From the NCBI GenBank assembly GCA_964035795.1, contig OZ038321.1:23566850-23630849 (forward strand): DNA of 64,000 bases, read 5' to 3'. Under the pieces are notes generated by a model, which saw nothing but the letters and a program-made list of their open reading frames with translations, did no database searches and was not told the origin of the DNA. Position numbers and translations under genes: made by a program. Source of the DNA: Pterobdella sp. o SKG-2022. Lineage: Eukaryota; Annelida; Clitellata; Hirudinida; Piscicolidae. Positions 37,701-49,246 of the stretch are shown here, one piece after another; the stretch's first letter is position 1, and each line of letters starts with the position of its first letter.

Positions 37701-40700
37701 CACAAAATATTTTTTAAAATTTTCTACGTATCTTAAAAATTGTGTAAAGCTTTATTTTAGGTTTATAAAGTTTAGTTTTTTTTCAAGTTTTTAAAAAATT
37801 TCATAGATCATTTGAACAATACTTTTTAGCAAGAAATGCCGGTGAGTCTATGCCTTCACTGATAGTGATGAAATAAAAATGTAGAATAAAAGCGAATTAC
37901 ATGGAAAAAAAATTTTAATATTCTACAAAAAAAATTTATTTATAGAAAACTAAAATTTCAGGTTTTACATTATATGAAATATATCATTTACATTATTTAA
38001 AATGCTTATTATAATCACAAAGCTTTGAAAACTATCACTATCGGATCTAATACAAATATTTTGAGCGGAAATAGCCCTAATAATGAAAAAGCCTTTCTTC
38101 ATCATTGTAGTTTTTACATAGCAATATTGCACAGCCTAAAAAAAGTATGCGCCCAAAATCTGCAAACATTTGAATTGTGAATGATATTGGTACATCTATA
38201 TTGAAAAAACACTAAAAAACTTGCTCTAATATACTTCATCTTAACGAAGCTTTCAGCATTGGTGTGATTGAGCATGAAAGTTTCACATTTTTCACAAATA
38301 TTTTAAAATAATAGTAAAACTTAAAATTTTTCTCTGAATTTTAAATAAGAATAAATCTAATATATGAATTAAATATTAATTAAATGAAAAATAAAAAATC
38401 TCTAAGGTGCCCAAACCTTGAAGACAGGTGCGATAGATGATGTAGTGTTGGGTGCACAGCACGAAAGTGACCACCACTACCAGAGTCACTGTCATTTTGG
38501 CTTTTTTGAGAGTGCAAAATGCTGGGCCCATGATGGGAAAACACACCACTAAGTACCTGAGAGGAGAGTGAACCAGAGTTTAATGCGAAATTTTAAATGA
38601 ATAAGACAAGATGATATAGTAAATCTATCAGGTTTAGTACATTTTGTTCTTAATGTATTTCTTAAAGACTTTCAAATTTAATATTTCCCCAAAATTGAAA
38701 ACAAAAATAGAAAACTTATAGAACTGAAAATTTTATTGTCTGCAAGCTTAAAAAAAGTATATACTTCATTTTCTCAAATTGAATTTATTAACTTCTCAAG
38801 ATTGGAATTTTTAGCAAATTCTAATCAAATTTTCTTGTAGTACATTTTTAATTCGGTGGAGATGTTTATGACTTCCTTTAAAAAACAATTTTTTTTTGGG
38901 TTTACTTTTACGGTATTTTTGACGAGTTTACATAACTGTACAAACGTGTTTTGGTGGTTTCCAAATAAATACATCTGTTGCTTCATAGCTTTTGAAGCAA
39001 ACACTGTTGAATTTTCATTCGATTGCTCGATAGAGTTCTATAAAAAAGTTTGTAGATTGCATACAAGTTTAAAATAGATATAACAATGAAATAAATTATA
39101 AATTTTTTTGAATTGATGTGAATTAAATCAAACACTTTTATTAATTAAAAAATACTGATATAACTATAGCCAAAATATTCTAAACTGTGAAATTTTAAAT
39201 ATTTTTAAAGACTTTATTACTGTATGTCAACTCAAAACGATGTGGTAAAAATTTTATGATAATGATGGATGATTTAGAAACATTCAGCTTCAGGAACTGA
39301 TAAGCGTTATCTGCCTTGGAGGAAATTTAAGTTCTTTCAAAATAGTTTTTTTTTGTTGCTTTATTCTTAGTTATGGTGCTAAACAACTCAGATATCTTCA
39401 AAAACTATGGTTCAATGATCGCATAAAAACTGGTCCAAATTATATTGAGACTATTTTTTTCAAAAGTTTCATAAATTTGTCGAGGTGCGATAAATAGGAA
39501 ACTAACACCAAACCATAATTATTTATAACCATCATTCTTTGTTTTATGGGATAAATGTTGGAAAATAATGAAAATAGAATAAATAATGAAAAAATGCTAA
39601 TAAAAAACAAATAAATATAATTTAAACACTTGTTGATGCTGAATTCTGAAAATAAAGTGGAACGCTGTAAAATTTAGTAAAAGCTTGTGAAAGTTTATTC
39701 CAAATGGATTACACTTCCTGCCTTAGAAAGCATCGCATAACATTGTTTGGTGAATTAAACAAACAAAAAATTACCAAAAATAACTTTTGAATACACATAG
39801 GAAAACCTTATTTTTTTATTTTTTTTTTCTATTTTTTTTTCCGTCTGAGTTCACCATGGAACATGTCAAAAAATATGCGTTACTTGGGATTTTTTTGAAT
39901 TAAAACTGATCCAAATTTTTTTCTTGAAAACGTGCAAAAGAAGTTGGAAACATGGCAAAGTATAAAAATGTAATAAACATGAGTATAAAAATACGTTTTG
40001 ATGTTTTTGTTGGTATTTTTGTATGTTTTTGTTTGTTTCTGATGTTGTTTTTACAATACTTCGTTTGGAAATACTTGAATTACACTGCTTTTTTGATTTT
40101 TTATTGATATAGAGCGCATATATTTGTGAGTTACAGCAAGGGAATTTAAACAAAACTCAACGTCAGCTTTGCATCAATTTTGATGCAGAGTTTGAAGAGA
40201 AAGATAACCTTTTTTTTGATTATTTCCAGCTTCTTAATATTCAAAATTTTTTCAGTTTCTCAAAACAAAATTTTTTAAATTATTTTGTTTCTTGAAAATT
40301 TTTTTTGCTTTCATTTTGATATGAGAAAAGTTCAAATTTATCCTAAAAATTGAGCTAATTTTCAAAACTAGCATCATATATTCAATAAAACTGTACTGGG
40401 CTTTTTGTGAATAAAACTAAAATTATCAGGAATACTAGGTACATATTTCCAAAATCTTGATATGTTTATTCGAAAAAAATTTTCTTTTAAACTAGACAAC
40501 ATTCATCCATCAACTAAACACAACATTATTTTTTTTCGAAAAAAAGATTTTTCATTATTTTTTATGAATCAAAAAAATCATCGTTATTTTACAATTTAGA
40601 ATTCTCATAAAAATTTCATCAAATAGCCATACACGGTGCTGGTAAAAAATTTAAGCTTTTTGTTTAAGCTGCTTCTGGCTGGTAATTTTATTGTTTTTGA

Positions 40701-43700
40701 ATTTATTTCAGTTAAATAGAACATGTCCCACGATGATTTTTACAGCAAATGCAACAATATAAGAGAAAAACTCGAATAAGGACGTCAGTGTTTGAACAAG
40801 TACACTAGATAGATTTTTTGATTATTTTAGTTTCGAATCAAATGTGGCTGATATGATAATTATGGCAGTAATGATTAATTTCTTCAAAATGAACGATAAA
40901 TTTTCAAGAGATGAAATTTATAGGTATCCTACGGTGAGTATTTAAGCAAATTCATCATGCCTCTTTAAAAATTCAACAATCCATTATCAGTTGGCTTCGA
41001 CGTGACGATTAATCGTTACAATTATCACGTTCATAAAAAAGAAAGAAAAATATAAAAAAAAAACAAAGAAAAAAGAGGAAGAAGAGAAAAAAGAAAAAAA
41101 AAGATAAAGATGGTTTATGAAATAATGAGAAAATATATTTGAAAATAGGCTGAGGGAAACAAATTGGGATGTTTGAGATAATCTTACAAAAGCCTCAGTA
41201 GGTAGCTTTAAGAGATGTTATGGCATGAGAAACGTTCCAAGATGGTCGAACAAATATTTTTCAGATACTCCATTATCAGTTGAAACACTCCTAACAATGA
41301 AAAAGCTCATTATTTTATTTCATTCTTTACTACTAGGTCGGAACGAATTACTCAGATCTGTATGAGAAAATCCCAAAAAATTGTGCAGACGACTTCTTCC
41401 ATTACTGGCTCAATATGATGCATCAATATTCACATAGAAATGTTTGCATGTTTTTCTGGGAAGAGTTCCCAAGCCGACCATGTCTCGCTTCTTCATTCAA
41501 CTGGCAAGGTAGTTGTTTTTAGATTAGTTTTAGTGATTTATTGATTCAAGTTTCTTATTTTCGAGTTTGTCTCGTTTTCATCAGTGGTTCTCTAGCACAG
41601 ATTGTAATATTATTGACATTAAACAACTCTTCTGAATTTTTTCCTCTGCCAACTTTTTTTGTTTTAATAATACATCATCAACTTCGTCCAATATTATCTA
41701 TTTCTCTATCAGTTTGAGGGTGAGACTAATGCTGGATATTTCGTTTTCAATCGGGTCACTCATTGGGAAACACTTTCCTTGTTTAAACGCAGAGTGATAA
41801 TGCGGGGTTTTCATTGTTATTTTTTGGCTAAACTTTTCACATTTCAACACGATTTATTTTCATATAAGGAATCTTCTCTAGAATTTTTTGCGTATTTAAC
41901 ATCACTCGTATCACATATTTTCCTATTTGTTTTACCACCACTTCGTTCTCATTTCACCACCATTAGTGACAAAAAAATTACCATAGATTTTTATTCTATC
42001 GTTATTGTTATTACTCATCATATTAGGTACTTCTTGGGTTTCAATTTTCATTATTTTAGAAACCAATTTCCCAAAAAGTTCTGTGAATTTTCTTTAAAAT
42101 TTTCAGAGTAGTTTTTGCCTTTTTAATAAAAGATACAAGACTAAGCTAGTATAGGTAACACTATAAAATTTAAATAAGGTGGAGGATCAAGAGTTAATTA
42201 AAAAAAACTTAAACCTCTATTAGCCTTGTAAGTAATTTTTGATATATGAAGATTAACTTTTGACCAAAAGCTTTATTTAAAAATTTGATAATTTACTTCA
42301 TAAATAGAAGGTTTTCCATTGTATTCGAACTACATGGAAGTAAACTCCTTAAGGTTCAGCTCAAAATCCAATGTACTACACCAATCTGCTAACGCCTTTA
42401 ATGCCACTGCGAAGCAATTTATCTGAAATATCGTCAATTTTTTTGATTAATTTGGCGTCAACCACAAAAAAGAAAATATGTAATTGAAAATTGCAGAAAA
42501 TTCGGTGATGCAGGTAAGTATTAATATAGAAGCCCATAGAAATTATTTTATGAAACACTCCAATAAACAGAAAAGCTTTGTAATTAATATAATTACCTTT
42601 AGTGTTCAAATAAGTTGCCGTAATGTACAAATTGCTTATTATATAAGTTAGTAATTGGTTCAATTTTAAAATCTCAAATGAAATCTTAATCTGAGAAACT
42701 AATGGTTCAATAGCTCAGTTTTGGTTCTTATTAATTTGCCAATCTGCTTTGTTTGTAAAACTTTTCCAATCGCTTTTGTAGATTCTAAATAGATTATGTC
42801 CGTTTTTAGATTATTTTTATTATTTTTAGTTTATTTTGTCCATCATTTTCAATTGTTGAAGATTGATCCATTTCCTAGAATCAGGCATATTGTAAGCACA
42901 ATGTAATTGAAATGAAGGTGTTAAATGAGATGTTTTTGACAAATTATTTTAATATGTTACAACAAGTCCATGTAAGAAAAATGGGTCTATAGTTACAAAA
43001 ATCTTGTTTAAAACCTGATTTACAGCTTGAAACATTAGCACTTGATATCAAGTCATCGGGTATGATACCATTCTCTAATATATGTAATGCGTAATGCGGT
43101 ATTTATAAAGCGCTTTTCCTTATTGATCAAAGCGCTTGCTACAAATTTAATGTAGCGAAAACACACTGTGGAACAGGTACTAATTGTCGGCCCACGCGGG
43201 ATCAAATCCGGTAACTTTTAGATATTAGTCTAATGCTCAACCATTGAGCTATGGGGCCGACATTAATAATGAATTAAAAATTAATGCTGAGAATTCTGAG
43301 ATAGATAATCTCAGTTCATGTAATAATCCTGAGAGTCATTCAGCTGACCATAAAAAGTAAATTTTTATGTTTAAAAAAGTTTAATCAAGAGTGCTAAAAA
43401 TATATAAAAATTGTTGAAATAATGAAAAAATATGTGAATTAAAAAAAAAACAAAGAAAAGTGATATGCAAACTTTCAGTGACATTTTGAAAAGGTTAACT
43501 AAAAAAATAACACGAGTTTTGGTTCCCATAGGAACCCATAAAAACGACCATCCTATCCTTGATGGCAGCAAAACTATTTGACAACGTAAGACAACTGCTT
43601 TTTGAAAATATTCAAATAAATAACGTGAAAAATTTTTAGACGAAACTTCCTTTAAAACATCTGTTGAGTGAATATTCTGCTTATATTTGAGAATTATCAT

Positions 43701-46486
43701 TTAAAGACTCCAGCTTTATAGTTCGCCAGCTTTTTTGGCATAAGATTTAATGTTTTTTTAAATTTATAATACACGCCAGCCTCCAGTAACTTCTTAAAGC
43801 CACTTCATCATTTAGAAGAAATCAATTCAACACATTTCAACAGAGTTTTTTTTTCAATAATTCAAGTTAGTTTTTTAGGTTTTTAAAACTGATTTGATAA
43901 AGCAATGACCGACACCGAATTCGATTCTGTTTTTGGGTAACAGTTAACACATGTTTCAAAATATATTTTTCTGCATTAAATTTGTAGCAAAAGCTTTAAA
44001 CAGCATGAAAAAGCATTATTCGAATACCCTCCACATCCAACCCGGATTATTCACATTATTTGATACTGTAAAATATGAAGGTGTCAACAAGTCTCTGGGG
44101 ACAAATTATTGCGAAATTTTAAAAATTTAAATCCCGATTCCCTGCTGTTTTAACAGATTTCATTTTTTAGATTTGAAAATAGATTTTTTTTTTGAAAAAG
44201 TTATAATTATGACCAAGTGTGTAATATAGTGAAAACAACCTGAAGAGGGCCAGAACCACTGTGCACCACATAGAAACTGTGTGTGTGGTGATTGACAGAT
44301 TCACATATAACATCAGTAATATCACCATTCCTGTGGTGAAAAGGCAGAAAAGAAGAAAAAGAGATAAGAGAAGAAAAAGAAAAAGAAGAAGAAGGAGAAG
44401 GAAGAGGAAAAAGAAATAATAAAAGAAAAGAAAGAAGTAACTTTTCAGAGACATTTTATTTATTTTTATATAGTAATTAGCGTTCTAATGTTTCATGCTG
44501 AAACAATACTTACCAAAAGTAATTGCCTAATTTTTAATAAACGCGTGAATTCCTCAAATTGATATTCTATAGCTGAAAGAAAGAAGAAAGCAGTCATGAA
44601 GGTATTAAAACTAATGGAACTTTATTCTCTATTTCAAATACATGTTTATAACTTGGTTAAAAATGGTTACATCGGGAATAATTAACAATTTCATAGAGAT
44701 CCTTTTTAAAAAAGAAATTTTTTTAGAATCTTTTTCCTGGAATAGGTATATAAAAAAGCCTTTAAATTAAGCGTTGATTTTTTTATTTTTTTCTGGAATT
44801 TTGCGCAATTAATTGCTTCCATCTGTGAATTGAATATAATAGTTTTGAACATGAAATAAATGAAGAATATTTTGAAGATTGCTCGAAAAAAAATTTTCAA
44901 AAGTTGAAAATACAATTTTTACGCAATTTTTTAAATTTAAATAATTATGTTTTTTTGAATTTATGACACAAGCTCATTGATAAGGCGTGCAATTATATCA
45001 AAACAATCAAGAATGGTTATAAACAAAGCGATTAACGAAAAAGTTCCAAAGTAAAAATAACTTGAACTAGTTTTTCGTACACAAAAAATAAATTTTATAC
45101 CTAATTTGAAATTTTAGTTTTTAAACTCAAAGTCAAATTGGAGTAATTCAATTTCAAACAAGATATAACAATTTTTTTTATATCTTTTGTTTTATCATCT
45201 TATCTGCCCAAACGGCATACATCCTTCATCTCACCCCTTTTTTATTCTCTTCTCGATAGCACTTCCATTGAAAATATACAAAAATTATTCTACGAGTTTT
45301 TAATTTCTCTATTGCAGTCTAAGATTAAAACATTTTCTTTAAAATAATTTTTTCATCGACCCGTTTAGCTCAGAGGTAGAGCATTAGACTAATTATCTAA
45401 AGTTACCGGGCTCGAACCCGCGTGGGCCGACAATTAACAACTGTCCCACACTGTGTTTTCGCTACATTGAATGTTTATAAAGAGCTTTTTTCACAAATGG
45501 TGATCTGGTGTTTGAGGCACTAAGCGTTAAAATACCTTTATGAGAATGTTTCTGCTCAAAAAAAATTGTTCAAATTCAATTTGTTTTTGAAAAAGTTTAT
45601 GACAATAGGTAAATTTTTTAATTTATTTTTGTATTTATCTCTTACAAATTCATTTTGAGGTAGAAATAAATTTGAGAAGTGAAATTTATTATAAAATAGT
45701 GAATCTTATTTAAAATATTTTGCTTGAAAAATTTTGCTTTAAAAGGCTCTTAATTTTGAAAACGGAACAATTTATTTAAATTTTCAACGATTTTTCTCAA
45801 CAAATTAAATTTCCAAACTTCAGTGGCTCATGCCATGCCAAACTTGGAACACAAAGAATTAAATAAAAAAGTTTTGTAATCGACTATCAGTTTGCTCAAA
45901 TTTTTGGTTTAAGTTGCGGCGTTTATGTTCCACGTAAAACAATTAAGAATACAAAAACACACACCTGGAAAACAGAAACACCACTACGACATGCAAACCT
46001 TTGGCGTGCACCATCCTGCTGTCTGGTTGCGACACGATGTTAAAGTAAGTGACGTATGGCAGACTCGCGAACATCGTCACCAAGTCCGACACTGCCAGAG
46101 CTGACAACAAGAAGTTTGTGGGTGATGTCTGTGTGTGAGTTTGTGTGCGTGTCAATATTTCTGCTCTTTTTATATTTCTTCGATATTTAGCTGTTTATAT
46201 TACTGAGATATTTTCTTAATAGAGAGAATTGACGGGAGGTACTGACCATAGAGGGTCGAGTGAGCACGACGATGTTGAGGAAGTTGGATGCGATTCCAAG
46301 CACACACACCACGATGACCACGTAGCCATGGATGGGCTCGTAATATGAACTAAACGACTGCAGCCACGATTGAGTGGTGTTGTGTATGACGGGCACTTGC
46401 AGTGCTGTTCTACACAGCTGTGAGATGGTCGAGTTGTACAGGCTGGTGGGAGTGATGTTGTAAGCAAGCGAGTTCCCAAATGACAT
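25755..46486 (-). CDS. FMRFamide/myosuppressin-type neuropeptide GPCR, complete eight-exon gene (copy B)
   Basis: Exons in order are 46486-46247, 46128-45999, 44330-44240, 38556-38417, 32007-31955, 29950-29868, 28036-26824 and 25901-25755. All junctions are GT-AG and in phase; the sum is 2,097 nt, or 698 aa. The N-terminus has three glycosylation sequons (NIT, NST, NTT) and no signal peptide. TM1 is YVVIVVCVLGIASNFLNIVV; the TM2 exon begins TSPTNFLLSALAVSDL. TM3 ends in HTVSMWCTVVLALFRY, with FRY replacing DRY as in the DMSR/sex-peptide-receptor branch. TM4 follows KKAKMTVTL. TM5 has VVLKIAPC, TM6 VELPQGVLALL and TM7 INSAVNFVLYC. Loop 3 is about 365 residues, Lys/Asn/Glu-rich, unusually long. 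It should sit in the plasma membrane of neurons or targets and signal through G proteins; the ligand is unknown. Introns carry palindromes and SINEs and one nested gene. The inverted partner is 1-2494. Confidence 0.88.
26602..26723. repeat. Palindromic fold-back element H1
   Basis: Two arms of about 58 bp are reverse complements apart from a 4-6 bp mismatch bubble and a 4-bp centre. Tip ACAACAAACAC, then copy-specific AAAGTATTAAATGACA, then the shared core CGAAGCTTTTC and GCTTACATTATCA. It lies in the last intron of GPCR-B; copy A lacks it, and its intron is 202 bp against 922 bp here. Confidence 0.93.
32008..38416. other. Longest GPCR-B intron (between TM4 and loop-2 exons)
   Basis: About 6.4 kb of AT-rich sequence. 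Apart from palindrome H2 (33694-33785) I see no exon, RNA gene or recognisable element on either strand. Open frames here are short and TTT/AAA-driven. Confidence 0.5.
33694..33785. repeat. Palindromic fold-back element H2
   Basis: A near-perfect 46-bp-per-arm palindrome with a 2-bp centre. Tip AAAACAC, copy-specific arm TAGTTAGTTTATTAAGATA, shared core CGAAGCTTTTCGTTATCA. It lies in a GPCR-B intron. Confidence 0.95.
40746..41508 (+). CDS. Unknown gene nested in a GPCR-B intron, at least three exons
   Basis: Exons 40746-40783, 40831-40933 and 41337-41508 have AG acceptors and GT donors and join in phase. The second reads NVADMIIMAVMINFFKMNDK and ends RDEIYRYPT. The third contains NYSDLYEKIPKNCADDFFHY and MFFWEEFPSRPCLASSFNWQ, with three cysteines and several tryptophans. 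It is the most coding-like plus-strand segment in the 38557-44239 intron, and its base composition is less AT-rich than its surroundings. I recognise no family. An open frame starting at an acceptor near 41713 could continue the gene but does not join in phase. Neither start codon nor terminal exon is certain, so this could also be the remains of a broken gene. Confidence 0.4.
43085..43261 (-). mobile_element. tRNA-derived SINE, copy 1
   Basis: On the minus strand it begins with a tRNA-like head: GGCCCCATAGCTCAATGG (A-box region), then an arm around GACTAATATCTAA, then GGATTTGATCCC (B-box region) and GTGGGCC closing the acceptor stem. The body contains CTGTTCCACAGTGTGTTTTC and the tail GGAAAAGCGCTTTATAAATA. 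The head most resembles an isoleucine tRNA (AAT anticodon position) but is imperfect. It lies in a GPCR-B intron. Confidence 0.85.
44345..44443 (-). repeat. Roughly 100-nt polypyrimidine tract before the TM3 exon
   Basis: Almost purely GA on the plus strand, hence CT on the coding strand, and it sits directly upstream of the acceptor of the GPCR-B TM3 exon (starting at 44330). Such a tract can serve as a very strong polypyrimidine tract and can also adopt triplex structure. Confidence 0.75.
45357..45492 (+). mobile_element. tRNA-derived SINE, copy 2 (truncated tail)
   Basis: The tRNA-like head is CCGTTTAGCTCAGAGGTAGA, then a 5-bp anticodon stem with loop CTAATTA (AAT, Ile), then GGGCTCGAACCCGC and GTGGGCC. 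The body CTGTCCCACACTGTGTTTTC follows, and similarity fades after TTTATAAAGAGC. The acceptor stem has a mismatch, and the attached body shows that this is a SINE rather than a working tRNA gene. It lies in a GPCR-B intron. Confidence 0.85.
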
Positions 46487-46561
46487 TTCTAACTCCTGGT
46501 GAGGTTTCCATGCTTTTAAACCAACAATTTATTTATAAAAATCCTTTCGAACAACTAATAT

Positions 46562-46734
46562 AATTTTTCATGAAAAATTTTTGATACATTTATTTAAAAA
46601 AAACTAAAATTTTCGATAAATACAACCTTACCGTAAATCATTAGTGATTATTAATGATTTATGATAAGGTTGTATTTATCGAAAATTTTAGTTTGTTTTT
46701 AAATAAATGTATCGAAAATTTTTCATGAAAAATT
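46562..46734. repeat. Large palindrome H4 just upstream of GPCR-B
   Basis: Arms of about 80 bp are near-perfect reverse complements, from AATTTTTCATGAAAAATTTT through GATAAATACAACCTTA to a short centre near 46645. It lies 75 bp upstream of the GPCR-B start codon, within its putative 5' region. The outer part belongs to the dispersed family at 18637 and 54515. Confidence 0.92.
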
Positions 46735-46815
46735 GAAAATAAAAAGTTATTGAAATAATATAAAAAAAGATACATAAGATGTCTCTAAAAAATATCATTA
46801 GATGTTTTTCAATTT
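46735..46815 (+). repeat. Dispersed repeat flank attached to H4
   Basis: Contains AAAAGATACATAAGATGTCT followed by CTAAAAAAT, matching 18711-18752 and continuing the repeat whose first half is the right arm of H4. Confidence 0.6.
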
Positions 46816-48057
46816 GAATCAATTTTAAAAAATCAATTTTAAACAATTTTTTCATATTTGTTTGACTTAAATTTCAAACAAAGAGGAATAAGGATGAAAT
46901 ATTCAAAATTGAAAATACTTTATAGTCTACGATAAAATATTTTGTTTATTTTATTGCAAATTATACCTAATAAAGGTTATTTTTTATTGAAAAAATTTAT
47001 AATGATTCAAAATAGTTTGAAATTTTGAAAAATTTTTAAGTAATTAGTTGAAATAATCATTTAAAACTAACTTTGATCTTTTTGAAAATCTTCCAAAGTT
47101 TTGCTGCAGACTTCCAGAATCTCTTTATATGTACCTCAAGTGTTTTAAATAGACCTGCATTCGACAAATTTTACTGGCGCATCTATGTAATTGATTTTTT
47201 TTTTCTAACAGACAACAAAAAATGATTTGTGAATTTGTTGTTATTTAAAACCCTGCTTCGAAGAGACTCAAAACAATGTATTTTTATAAGATATTGTTAT
47301 CATAGCGGCTTTCCTGAAGTCATTGGGATACGATTGACAAGGGTGTGGGAGTGAATTCTGAAGTCACCAAGACGTGCCAAATGATGATGAGTTTGCATTC
47401 AATGCTGGTTTACTTCTTTACTAAGTCACAAGGAAGAAATAGATCAAGAAGGGTTCGAATAGCTATGGTAAAAACAGTGATTTATTTTCCTTCATGGGTG
47501 CTTTTAACGGTGATGTTTGCTTCAGTGCTGGTCGGAAGTTTGAACTCTGTGGATTGATCTAGTTATTGGTTCTGTTTCATTTCATGTTACATATTTTTAG
47601 TTTATTCAACCAAGGTTTCAAGTAGCTACTCTTTGAACAAGATAAGCATTTCCTACTGTTATGTGTAGTATCTAAAACTTAATTATCATAGATATTGAAT
47701 ACATTAAAATTAATTCATAATTATTTTTTTATTTTAAAGCTTTTTTTATTTTTTTATCCATTTGAAAGTGTTCTTGCCTCGGCAGAAATCATTTCCAAAA
47801 CGTCAAACCTTATAGCTGTCGTGCATATCTGATGTAACGTGGAATTCATAAAATTTGTACCTCTTTATTTAAAATATTAATTTTTTCTAATTAAAAGCTC
47901 AATAAATCACTAAAATTTTTTTACACTAACATTTAAGTCAGATGTTTGTTTTTGACATCGACCTCAACTGCATCAATCGCCTGTAGTTAAAGCATGTTAA
48001 ACCTTCATAAAATTAAACTAGTTATCGACAGATTAATATCCTTTTATTGTTGTTATT
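46816..48057. other. Intergenic AT-rich region upstream of GPCR-B
   Basis: No confident gene. A plus-strand frame at 47345-47557 encodes a basic stretch followed by a hydrophobic stretch, but it lacks splice context and is interrupted upstream; it may be a degraded fragment. Confidence 0.3.
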
Positions 48058-48265
48058 CGGTTTGGCGGATGATCATTTTTCATTTTGACAAAAAGCAAAC
48101 TACCCAAGTGCGGGAATGGCGAATCGTGAGTTATGATAACTTTGAGCTGGATGTTTGCTTGTACTGGCACTCAATTTAGAGTTTTAAAAATTATTATTCA
48201 TTAATAACTCAAGCCGACTTTTGTCAACCTTAGTTGCGGGGATAAATAAGGCGTATAATCTAACA
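48058..48265 (+). repeat. Dispersed repeat, GGCGGATGATC family, copy 2
   Basis: It shares with 17556-17790 the start TTTGGCGGATGATC, the block AAGCAAACTACCCAAGTG, and the end block TGTCAACCTTAGTTGCGGGG, in the same order and spacing range. Confidence 0.7.
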
Positions 48266-49014
48266 TGCTTAGATGGACAATTTTTCTGGTCTTTGAACTT
48301 ATATACGTGAAGTTTTTCAAACGATCGTGGGAATCCTTCACACTATAATAATTTATAAGCAAACTTTATGCTATTCTACTGTTCCATTATCGTGGTGTTC
48401 ACAAGCACACATTGAAACATCTAACTTTGCGATGATTAAATTTGAAAAACTTAGTTACATGCAAGTCAATTTTCATTAGATCAAATTGACAGAGTAAAAT
48501 CTTATAAATAAGAAAGCAGTAATTGATTTATTAAAACTTTAGACTTTAAAATGATTTTTAATATAGTCACATGAATAAAACAAAATCGACTTTATTAAAA
48601 TTAATTAACGTATAAGTTTTAATAAAAATTGCAAAACCTGTCCATAACTTTAAAACTTTGATCAAAAAAAAAACAAAAACCCCTCAAATGATCGATGGCA
48701 GTATGAAAATATAACATTCATTAGATACGGTTGTAGTTCTTTAAAATAAAAAAAACTAAATTGGCAGAGTCTTTTCGGAGATTTTCTACGGCGTAAGTGT
48801 TACCTGCAGTGAAAAAAAATATCTGAGTGTATTTTGTGAATTAAACCTCAATGCAAAAGATAAGCCAGCAGCTGCTATGGCATCAAATTTATCAAATACT
48901 ACATTATAAAGGTTTTAAACTAATTTTATCAAAATCTTAATGAAATCTTGTATAAGTTAAAATTCAAATAAATGAGCTGCGCAGACCACTGGATAGAGTA
49001 TCAAATGCATTGTG
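48266..49014. other. AT-rich spacer
   Basis: Nothing coding or repetitive is recognised. The missing last exon of the CENP-C-like gene (expected on the minus strand, below 49471) could be here or in 47000-48000, but I could not find it. Confidence 0.3.
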
Positions 49015-49195
49015 TCGGCCCGTATAGCTCAGAGGTAGAGCATAAGACTATTTAGCTAAAGCTACCGAGTTTAATCTCGCATGGGCCGACAATTAGCACC
49101 TGTTTCACAGTGTGTTTTCCCTACATTAAATTTTTAGCATGCGCATCGAACTACAGGGAAAAGCGCTTTATAAATACCGCATTACATTCAACTTT
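49015..49195 (+). mobile_element. tRNA-derived SINE, copy 3
   Basis: Head TCGGCCCGTATAGCTCAGAG, body CTGTTTCACAGTGTGTTTTC and tail GGGAAAAGCGCTTTATAAAT with ACCGCATTAC, in the same order as copy 1. The anticodon arm is degenerate. Confidence 0.87.
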
Positions 49196-49246
49196 ATGCG
49201 GAGACAAAAAGCGTTGAACGTGTCACAATAATAAAACACTAATAAT

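Noticed and set aside
38856..39077. Plus-strand ORF of 73 codons with Trp and Cys
   Set aside because: An acceptor-like site precedes it and it is open to a stop, but codons are TTT-driven and it does not join in phase with anything nearby. Support is too weak.
41713..42111. Open plus-strand frame after an acceptor-like site
   Set aside because: It could extend the nested gene but is out of phase with the exon ending at 41508. Most of its length is Phe/Ile/Ser-rich, as expected from AT-rich DNA.
43371..43700. Minus-strand ORF of 109 codons
   Set aside because: The second half is translation of an A-rich tract. No motif or splice logic; likely chance.
45357..45430. tRNA-Ile (AAT) gene
   Set aside because: The fold is good, but the acceptor stem has a mismatch and the same head with the same non-tRNA body occurs at two other places, so it is a SINE.
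47345..47557. Plus-strand ORF with basic then hydrophobic stretch
   Set aside because: No splice context, stops immediately upstream in frame, no recognised family.
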